NCBI RefSeq assembly: GCF_965363235.1
Contig: NC_134840.1
Span: 85,098,916 to 85,162,915 of the forward strand
Direction: 5' to 3'
Length of the DNA stretch: 64,000 nucleotides
DNA from: Mytilus galloprovincialis
Lineage: Eukaryota > Mollusca > Bivalvia > Mytilida > Mytilidae
The translations under genes were made by a program, and so were the position numbers. Shown here piece by piece: positions 55,700 to 64,000 of the stretch. How positions within the stretch are numbered: the first letter of the stretch is position 1; each line of letters opens with the position of its first letter. A model generated the notes under the pieces. It worked only from the letters and a program-made list of their open reading frames with translations. It searched no databases and had not been told where the DNA came from.

Positions 55700-55935
55700 A
55701 AACAATATGTTTATGTATTTGTTTTTTGTTCGTTTTTTGTACAAAAATGAGGCTGTTAGTTTTCTTGTTTGAATTGTTTTACACTGTCATTTCAGTGCCT
55801 TTTGTAGCTGACTATGCGGTATGGACTTTGCTCATTGTTGAAGGCCGTACAGTGACCTAATAATATTAATTCCTGTGTCATTTTGGACTCTTGTGAAGAG
55901 TTGTCTCATTGGCAATCATACCACATCTTCTTTCT
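55700..55935 (+). repeat. ~450 bp mussel repeat, 3' half
   Basis: TGTATTTGTTTTTTGTTCG, GCTGACTATGCGGTATGG, GAAGGCCGTACAGTGACC and GGCAATCATACCACATCTTC. Confidence 0.7.
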
Positions 55936-56324
55936 TTTTTTTTTTAAATATATGGAAAGCCATGCTTTTCAAAGAAATGCAGAAACTTGAGAGTTATGTG
56001 TACAAAATAAGTGTTACAGTATCCCCCATCCATCAATGCAGATTTAATCATTGTATGCAATTTGAATGTAAATGAATCTAAAGCACTTTAGACACTTCAG
56101 GCCCTATCATAAATAACAAATTCAAAATTAATCAATATACAGCTAGACCACCAAGGTGATCTATTCTAGTTTGAACTGACATCATATCAAGCCTTTCTCA
56201 TGAAGGTTATCACTTCAATGCTTTGTGCTTTAAAGATATCATTATGCATATTACCATTTCTGCCAAATTGAAAATAAACCAAATCTGTACAAATTTCTCG
56301 TTTTTATATAGAGTAGAGTCATTA

Positions 56325-56515
56325 TACCGTTGGTTTTCCCGTTTGAATGGTTTTAAACTAGTAATTTTTGGGGCCCTTATAGCTTGCTGTTTGGTGTGAG
56401 CCAAGGCTCCGTGTTGAAGGCCGTACCTTGACCTATAATGGTTTACTTTTATAAATTGTCCCTTGGATGGAGAGTTGTCTCATTGGCACTCATACCACAT
56501 CTTTCTATATCTATC
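56325..56515 (+). repeat. ~450 bp mussel repeat, variant 3' half
   Basis: CGTTGGTTTTCCCGTTTGAA, GAAGGCCGTACCTTGACC and GGCACTCATACCACATCTTT. The last is the variant also seen at 5990 and in the 383 bp duplication. Confidence 0.65.
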
Positions 56516-58078
56516 TAAAGGGCAATTAGACAAAGGACAGTCAGACCACTCAAGGGAAGATAACTGCAGAGTATTTCTTACTGTTATCATAACAATTGAC
56601 ATCAGACATGTACCAATCTAAAGCCAAAGTCTTAAACTTTGAATCATACAATACAAGACTATCAAAAGTAAAATGAACACAACTATCATCTGCTATTTTT
56701 TATTTTTCTGTATACATATATGACTAATCCTCTATAAATTGCACTTTTAGTAACATGATACCATTACACAATAAATAAACAAATGGAATGTACAAATAAT
56801 TAAAACGTCAACAAAACTTAACAATTATCCTTTGTTATACATAGATGATTGATGCTAAGATTTAGAATCTATTTTGAATCTACTGACGAGAAATTACACA
56901 TCATATTCTATGTATGTCTATTGGTAAATAATCTGAGCAATTCATCATCAGATTGTAATGTTACTTGGTAGGTATTCTTTGTCTGTTACATTTTTGGATT
57001 AAATGCTTGAACACTGACTTTAAATATCAGTATTATTCGTTGGATACCAATTTTGTTGAATTTGTTGGAACAGATGAATCAACAAATTATAAATTTTCCA
57101 TTGTCTTGTATATGGACTTTGGCAAAACCATAAAAGTAAAGATCTATGAAAATGTAAGTTTTCCTCAATCCCCAAAGATTGGTACCCATGAAATCAATAG
57201 TATTTAAAAGTCTTAAGATTCCTTGTCAAAAAAGTAATAATAGTGAAAAAGAGAAACTTTCCAAGCTGGAGAAACAAAACTTATATGAAATGCTGTAAGT
57301 GACTCTATTTATACCATCAAACTTAAGGACGTTTCTATTTAAAGGGATTGATATTTGTTTAACTGATGTTCATTAATAATTATCAAATAAAACTTGAGTC
57401 TTAAATTTGTCATTATTATCCAATAAAACTTGAGTCCTAAATTTGTCATTTAGAAATTTTTTTATAAATATTTATTTTTGGTGATTAGATTTCACAGAAA
57501 ATATAAAATTTCTAACAAAATAAACTATTGCTAGCAAGTCTGGTAGGATCTATCATACTGGCTGTCCATTTCTTTTTTGTTTTCAATGCATTTCAGAAAC
57601 AGGAGATTAATGTGTTATCCATAGTTTATTTATTATAATCATTCTCTGCCATTTTAATGTAAATAAGATAAAAGTGCATTAGCAACCTCAGGTCCTACTA
57701 TAATTTACCAACTTTTTTTTTTTTTTATAGTGTTCCAGTTTTTATCAACTGAGCAAATTTTGTTTTGTGCACTTTAATCGGAAGAAAGCTGCATTTGTGT
57801 TCCTAAGGGTAATTAAAGTAGACAAGTGCAGGCAAAACAAACTGATTCTAATTAGTTTTTATGATAATTCATCTCCTGGGAAATAAGTGTAAATAAAATA
57901 AGAAGTTTATCTAAGATCAAAGAAATTATATATCATGGGTAGGTAAGCTTGTCTTCTTAAAAGATAAGTTATATATTATTTCTTTTGACAAAATTAGTTT
58001 GTACTGTAGAATTCATTATTATTCATAGGATACTAACTTGGGTATGGATGAACAATGTACATATTAAAGAGTGCAACA
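56516..58078. other. Intergenic or long 3' UTR, no gene seen
   Basis: AT-rich. A short duplication of TAAAACTTGAGTC(T/C)TAAATTTGTCATT lies at 57388-57452. The 80-codon frame at 56965-57207 looks like part of a degraded repeat (TTCGTTGGATACCAATTTTG) rather than a gene. Confidence 0.4.
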
Positions 58079-58238
58079 CAGGGGCGGATGCAGGAATTTT
58101 CGAAAGGGGGGGTGCTAACCCAGGGCACCCAGGGCAAAGGGGGGGTGCAAAACATATGTCCCGATACAAATGCATTGATCGGCAAAAATAAAGGGGGGGT
58201 GCGCACCCCCGGAACCCCCCCCCCTGGATCCGCCACTG
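58079..58238. mobile_element. G-rich MITE, TGGCGGATCC family, copy 4
   Basis: The ends AGGGGCGGATGCAGG and CTGGATCCGCCACTG, with interior runs of seven to nine G or C and ACAAATGCATTGATCGGCAA. Confidence 0.75.
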
Positions 58239-60911
58239 CAACAAACTGAAAACTGCCTATAGGTTGAACATAGAATTGTTTAGAACCTTGAAATCAATTC
58301 ACTATCCTTAATCATTTTGTAACTATGAAAATAAATATATGCACAGTATATGCCAGGTGCTGTTTTACAGAATAATATATTCATAGTGAAACTAAGTTTC
58401 CAAAGAATTATATATAACATGCTTTTATATAATATTTCCACAAATGCATAACAAAATTAAAGGATGTTTTCAGGAGCAGTGTTCTCTTTCAGAAGAGTAA
58501 TTGCTATTACTAAAATTAATGCCTCTGTAATTAGTAGATCAAAGCTAAATACAAGCAGCAAAAATATTCACATAAACAAATCAATAATATACTCATCACT
58601 TAAAATATAAATGGTGTATAATGAAAAGTAGAAGAACTAGATATGCAATATAACTGATAATGCAAGCATCCACAACCTTCAAAATTTACAGATCTGTTTT
58701 GAGTTCTCATGATTATAATAGAAAACAAAATGTCATTATTAGACTACACCCTCTGAAACATCCGAGTTGAATGGGGAGAATGTTGATTACTGTGAATTCA
58801 TTACTATTTGTTGGAAATAATTTTCTGGGATTTCGTGGGTATTGGTAAACCTCAAATTTAATAAATCAAGAAGAACAAGTTTTCTTTGGTTTGAATGAAG
58901 TTTTGGCAAAAGCATGAAATCACATATCCATGAAAATACATTTTTTTTAATCATTCCACAAAAATATCAACAAAATTAAATCAATCCACAGTAAATCAAA
59001 AATGTTAACGATTGACAAATTTGTAACAAATTGAGGGAAATTTTACAAGAAGCAAGTGAATGCAGGGAAACTTTTCAATCTACCTGGACATTTGTTTTAC
59101 TCCTAAATGTTGGATTTCTTGTTGGAAAAACACCAAAAAATTTTTTTTAAAGTCCTTGATTTGAGTCAGCTCTATAAGCCAAACACACAAGGTTTCCATC
59201 TTAAATAACTTTTCTTGTAAAATTTCCAGTCCCTCTTTCCCAATCAATAATTTTTATTATCTAACATAAGCAACCCTTCATTTTTTTTAATTTTTCAGTT
59301 CTACTCAATTCAATTCAACTAAATTAAGACTTTATAATTGATGTTTCATGTCATGAGTGATACCCTTAAAATCTACCAATTTCTATTCAAGAAAAACTAT
59401 TCTGGAACTGCCCAAAAAATACTTTTGAGATCATTAAAAATGAAGCATGCATAAATAAATACATATACAATATGTCTAGCACTTGCTTGATTCAGTCTAT
59501 ATATACTTCCTGGATATTACCCCTCTCTTGCAGACGACACCACTAGAAACCAATTCAAGAATATAAGCACATCATTATAAGAATGAATTTTCATACCTTA
59601 AAATAATGAGTTATACAATGAAGAAATTTTGATTTAAACATAATAGAAATTTGATAAGTGAAACCAATGACTCTATAAAGCTAAATTTCTGAAAAAAGGG
59701 CAGCCTAAGTACATGACCACACTAACCAGAATTACAAAGATACTTTTTCTAAGACACAAGTATTGTAAAGTGGGAAATTTTTGCAAAGAATTTATTTTTG
59801 TTAATTCAAATTTAAAAATAGAATTGTAAAAAATATCCCGCCTCATGAGTTTTGTATCTAGGGAAGATTATAATTAGGAGCAAGATAAATAGGAAAATTA
59901 ACATATTTTGCTCAAGAAATCGTGAAATTTTAACTCTAAGATTAGAACCATTTTACATTATTTGTACATTTTATAGACAATAAATTGATGAAGAAATGAT
60001 TTCAGTGAACCCGAGACATTGAAGTTTTGTGACACTAAAATTGCCATGAATAAATTATTACTACAACAGTTTATACATCATTGACATTAAAAGCTAAACT
60101 AATACTTTCTATACAAAAAGAAAAAAAAATGTTGCAGACCACTCAAGGGGAATAACTATTGCATTCCAAAAATTTAGTTATCAACAAATTCATTAAAAAT
60201 TCTTATTATTCACCATGTTTTTTCATACTTTTATTTAATTTAAAATGTTTCGAAAGAACAAAAAACAAGAAATAAATTTAAAGCATAATTTGTAGATCTT
60301 AAATCAAGTAAAAAACATGATAAAAAATTTTTTTTGTGTAGAAAATACTCATCTATAAAGTTTGTTCATGAAAATGTAATTCAGAACTATGATGCTTACA
60401 CTTTTAGTGTAATGAACAAAGCTGTTGTTCAATTTTCTCTCATTTAATGAAAAATTTTAAACCCCCCAAAAAATTAAAATTTGGCAATTTCAAATAACAC
60501 AACACTTACAATCTTAAATTATTCTGTAGAAATCAGTTCTGATGAATCAAACAGAAATATATTCCCTCAAACCTAAGTCTCTATACTAAATGAAGTAAGT
60601 ATTTTATATATGAAAACAGTATTGGTGGATAATATGTAATAGTTCCTCTGAGATCAACATCTGAGCAAGAATCCAGGAATGCAGCTTTTTAAAATGATTA
60701 ATCATGATTTTATCATATAACTTTTCACTGAATGACTAAATAAAACATCATAAGTTCCTGTTACAAACAAACTTTATAGCAAACAAAAATTACTTTTTTT
60801 TTTAAATGAGTTTACTATTAGATTAGCTCTCTCATGCAAAATAAATTTTAAAGCAAATTTATTGGCGAATATTTGTTATGATTAAATATGTTTATTTTGT
60901 GTAATTAAAAA
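58239..60911. other. 2.7 kb AT-rich stretch without recognised features
   Basis: No open frame of note, no tandem array and few recognised repeats. 58790-58870 resembles 36350-36440. It could be a very long 3' UTR of the minus-strand gene ending at 62813, or intergenic DNA. Confidence 0.4.
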
Positions 60912-61520
60912 AACTAGAGGCTCTCAAGAGCCTGTGTCGCTCACCATGGTCTGTGTGCATATTAAACATTGGACCCATATAAATCCATGAAAAAAATTGT
61001 GTTTTGGTGATGGTGATGTGTTTGTAGATCTTACTTTACTGAACATTCTTGTTGCTACAAATATCTCTATCTATAATAAACTTGGCCCAATAATTACAGT
61101 GAAAATTATTTTCTAAAAATTTACAAAAATTTATGAAAATTGTTCAAGTTATGAAAATTGTTAAAAATTGACTGTAAAGGCCAATAACTCCTTAAGGGGT
61201 CATTTGACAATTTTGGTCATGTTGACTTATTTGTAGATATTATTTTGCTGAACATTATTGCTATTCACAGTTTATCTCTATCTATAATAATATTCAAGAT
61301 ACTAATTCGGGGGCAGCAACCCATCAACGGGTTGTCCAATTTGTCTGATAATTTCAGGGCAGATAGATCTTGACATGATAAACAATTTTACTCTTCTACA
61401 GATTTGCTCTAAATGCTTTGGTTTCAGAGTTAAAAGTCAAAATCCACATTTTCCCCCTATGTTCTATTCTTAGCCATGGCAGCCATCTTGGTTGGTTGGC
61501 CGGGTGAGCCAAAAAGGTTG
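60912..61520 (+). mobile_element. F4 hairpin-headed element with two tandem units
   Basis: The hairpin AGGCTCTCAAGAGCCT is at 60918-60933, followed by GTGTCGCTCACC. Two units of about 210 bp share TTTGTAGAT.TTA.TTT.CTGAACATT and ATCTCTATCTATAATAA (about 61021 and 61230). The 3' part has GGGTGAGCC, which is GGCTCACC inverted relative to the head. Non-coding. Confidence 0.6.
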
Positions 61521-62336
61521 CACACTATTGTTGACAAATAATGATGTCCCATATTAGTAATAATCCATATTTTCTGCATGACAAATTAATTACACAACTT
61601 TAAACAGGTGTAAACAACAAATAACAAAATACACAAATGAACACAAAATACATAATATACACCAGACATTTTAACAATTTGCACCAATTTTTCTCTACCA
61701 ATTTAAATTCTCCCAAGTATGATATTTAATTGTAAGGTTTAAATTCTCAAGTTTGTGTCTTAATACACATATTAAAACAAAATGACAATAACAAATGGCT
61801 GGAATTGAGTTTATGTCAAAAACATATAACTACACATGTTTGTTAATAATGATATTGAAATTTAAAAACATTTCTCAGAAATATATATATACATATATTG
61901 GAATCATATCGATACAATTAGTACAACATTTTTTTTCATTAATATATATTCTTAAATTATTTTTTTCATTCCAGTGCTTATCTGCTCAAAAGCCAGTGTA
62001 TGGACCAATAACAAATTATGTGAAGTGAGTGGCAAAAGAAATGTGCACAGAAATCATTATTGTAAATTCAAAAATTATTGCCAAAATTTTGACATTAATT
62101 GTTTGCCAAAAATTTAAAATATCCCATTTTTAATTGTGTTAGCATTATTTGAATTAAAATATTTCTGAATCTACACTTATTTTAAAACAAATAGCAATTT
62201 ACAAGGATAGTGACAAATACCGGTAAACTATTTTCATATTACTGTCTTTTGACTTTCTGGTATAAAAAATTTCAATTAAGTTGCCTGCCTTTAGATAGGA
62301 CAATCTGGTACTCAGTCAATTGAGTGCAATTAAAGA
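61521..62336. other. Intergenic, nothing recognised
   Basis: AT-rich. An isolated acceptor-like and donor-like pair around 61975-62024 was considered and rejected as an exon. Confidence 0.4.
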
Positions 62337-62344
62337 CATTAAAG

Positions 62345-62567
62345 AGGCCCCTCATGGGGGGTTCCTAGTAATCACATAATCACCATTTTTTTGCCAATAT
62401 AATCACATAATCATTAAATATTTGCTTATCTTTAGTAATCAAATAATCATAAACTAAAAATACAGTCCTAGGTAATCAAATAATCATGAAATATTTGGCT
62501 TAATAATCAAATAATCATTAAAAAAACGGCCAAGTAATCACATAATCAAAAACCCCATGAGGGCCCT
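62345..62567. mobile_element. hAT-like MITE with AATCA(A/C)ATAATC repeats
   Basis: The ends AGGCCCCTCATGGGG and CCCCATGAGGGCCCT are flanked by CATTAAAG (62337-62344) and CATTAAAA (62568-62575), a 7/8 match for an 8 bp target duplication. The interior consists largely of short AATCACATAATC/AATCAAATAATC repeats. Confidence 0.75.
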
Positions 62568-62812
62568 CATTAAAACCAAGCTTATAATTGGTGAAATTTG
62601 GAAAAAAAAATTTACTGTTTTCAAATGACTTGTTGTGTATAGAAAACATAAGACATCAATTTACCCCAAATTACATTCATTGTAAGCTAGATTATATTTC
62701 TAGTTATTTATAAAATAGTCTTTCTGCGAAGAAAAATGATAAGATTGGCAGTAAAACAAACAAGCACTGTTTATCACATTATAGCTTTCTGTTGACACTT
62801 CCGTGTCACATG

Positions 62813-63006
62813 TCATTCTGTTTTGAGTGGAAACATTAAAACTTTAGCTTTCATAAACGATAAGTTTGGAAGGTGACTTATAACTCGACCAGCTTCATTA
62901 CTAAGATCTTCCAGTCTTGTTTTCTTAGTCACTTTCAAATTGGCAAGAATATTCTGTAATGGTTGCATTGCTGGTTTTTGTCCATGTATCAAATCTGCAT
63001 CAAAAG
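62813..63006 (-). CDS. Last coding exon of a gene extending off the right edge
   Basis: On the minus strand an acceptor (TTATCTTTTCCAG) precedes 194 nt. They hold two bases completing a split codon, then 63 codons and TGA. The peptide starts FDADLIHGQKPAMQPLQ and continues through LSNEAGRVISHLPNLSF to MKAKVLMFPLKTE. It shows an amphipathic helical stretch and then a hydrophobic end. The LPxLSFMxxKVLMFP ending reminds me of the tail of aftiphilin-type clathrin adaptor accessory proteins. I cannot verify this and do not assign it. The good acceptor and open phase make it a convincing exon. Upstream exons are not found in 63007-64000. Confidence 0.6.
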
Positions 63007-64000
63007 CTGGAAAAGATAAAAATAATTATTTATTTCTGAATTTTCTGTATCAAAAGAGATGTTAGATACCAAAAGGACAAACAATATTCATAGCAAACAA
63101 ATATTTGATAGTTTTTAGTGTAATTCAATGCTTTTTTAGACTTAAAATAATCTAGGGTTTGACATAATGTATATAACTGGAAACAGTTGACCATTGTCGA
63201 AGACTATGCTGCCATCTAGGTGTCTTTCAGTAATTTGTGTCTTTGGGTTGCAGTTTTTATCACATATACCTCATATCTTCTATTATTCCTGCTTATGAAT
63301 CACTCATTTATAATGTAGCATTTTAGATTTTTTTTTACAGAACTTACTAAACAAGCACAAATATAACTACATATTACAGACAAAAACAAACATTACAACT
63401 GTTCTAAGAAGACAACATTTATGGAAGGCATTTGATAAAACTAAACCCTGAAATTTTCAAGTGATAAGGATGAACTTTCTGTTGAAGAAACATAAAACCA
63501 AAAATAATCATATCAACTTATTTTAAACATTAAAAGTCTATACTAAACTGTGGGAAATACATAAATTGTATCTATAAATGAACAGATACCTGTAATTAAA
63601 CTACAACATTTGAAAAGGAAACAACATATAATAGTTACCCCAATCCCATTTGTCTAATACAGATTTAAATAAAAATTAAGAAATATTCTCTTTGGCACAT
63701 AAATTTCAGTTTCAGAAATTTTAAGACATCTATCCAATACTTTTCATTTTGCAAGTATTTCTTAACTATTTGATAAACAATCATGATGCAAAGTTATCCC
63801 CAAAAAAATAACACATGACACAGATTCTGACTGATTATTCACACTATGGTTTGTAAAAGTTGGTATAAAGCACAGCAGCAGCATCCAGTAAAAGTCATCC
63901 CAATAAGGGAAATACATAAAAAAATACTATAAGCAATTTAAATGTATTTTCTCCTTCCTCAGAAACAACTCTCTTCGTTCTTATATGTAAAGGTATTGTT
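63007..64000 (-). other. Intron of the gene ending at 62813
   Basis: Presumably the last intron of that gene. AT-rich, no second exon or recognised repeat before the window edge. Confidence 0.45.

Noticed and set aside
56965..57207. 80-codon plus-strand frame as a small gene
   Set aside because: Its sequence resembles degraded interspersed repeats (TTCGTTGGATACCAATTTTG) and it lacks splice or expression signals.
58023..58249. Gly/Pro-rich frames on both strands (GGGVPGVRTPP type)
   Set aside because: They are translations of the G-rich TGGCGGATCC MITE; the same peptide appears at 33287-33499 from another copy.
61975..62024. Possible plus-strand exon (acceptor TTCATTCCAG, donor GTGAGT, peptide CLSAQKPVYGPITNYV)
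   Set aside because: Only 50 nt, no partner exons found on that strand, no recognised family, and it lies just beyond the 3' end of a minus-strand gene.
1..64000. CRISPR arrays, operons or prokaryotic signals
   Set aside because: The DNA is eukaryotic with spliced genes; the tandem arrays lack spacer-repeat organisation.

Overview
The window is nuclear DNA from a metazoan with long, repeat-filled introns. The interspersed repeats are ones I recognise from memory as typical of marine mussels (Mytilus-like bivalves); no database search was possible. The sequence is AT-rich, genes are split by GT-AG introns, and about half of the non-coding DNA is recognisable as mobile elements, MITEs, satellites or bivalve repeats.

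Layout. 156-5286 is a decayed 5.1 kb element with imperfect inverted termini. It encloses a broken copy of an uncharacterised protein family that is widespread in cnidarians and molluscs, and it carries a 383 bp tandem duplication, one copy of which is interrupted by an 872 bp pogo/Tigger-like element. 7249-10329 (-) is a 1026-residue single-coding-exon gene of unknown function with a Ser-rich repeated N-terminus and a cysteine-rich C-terminal zinc-binding motif. Its 5' UTR exon lies near 11839-11930. An E2F-type site (11907-11918) sits there, between this gene and the divergent gene that follows. 12963-40162 (+) is ERMARD, reconstructed here as 17 coding exons (659 residues) whose phases close exactly. 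Its introns hold a deleted DIRS-order retrotransposon with the diagnostic split direct repeats (23160-25603), several MITEs, minisatellites and tandem arrays. 44637-50776 (-) is a two-pore-domain potassium channel (K2P, TALK-like) in five coding exons (351 residues), ending inside a satellite array. 62813-63006 (-) is the last coding exon of another gene whose body lies beyond the right edge. I found no gene in 50777-62812 or in 1-7248 apart from transposon remains.

Themes. (1) Several sequence-unrelated repeat families share one plan: a 5' hairpin, usually a GC-rich microsatellite, a tandem array of AT-rich units of about 150-210 bp, then the hairpin arm again, inverted, near the 3' end. This resembles pearl/HINE-type non-autonomous elements. 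(2) Tandem repeats have grown from or into splice boundaries: the donor of ERMARD exon 3, the acceptor of K2P exon 4 and the 3' end of K2P exon 5. (3) Two insertions (2268-3139 and 19005-19402) can be dated relative to local duplications because a paralogous empty site survives.

The genes have no evident joint pathway. ERMARD and the zinc-motif gene probably share a bidirectional promoter region; the channel is separate.
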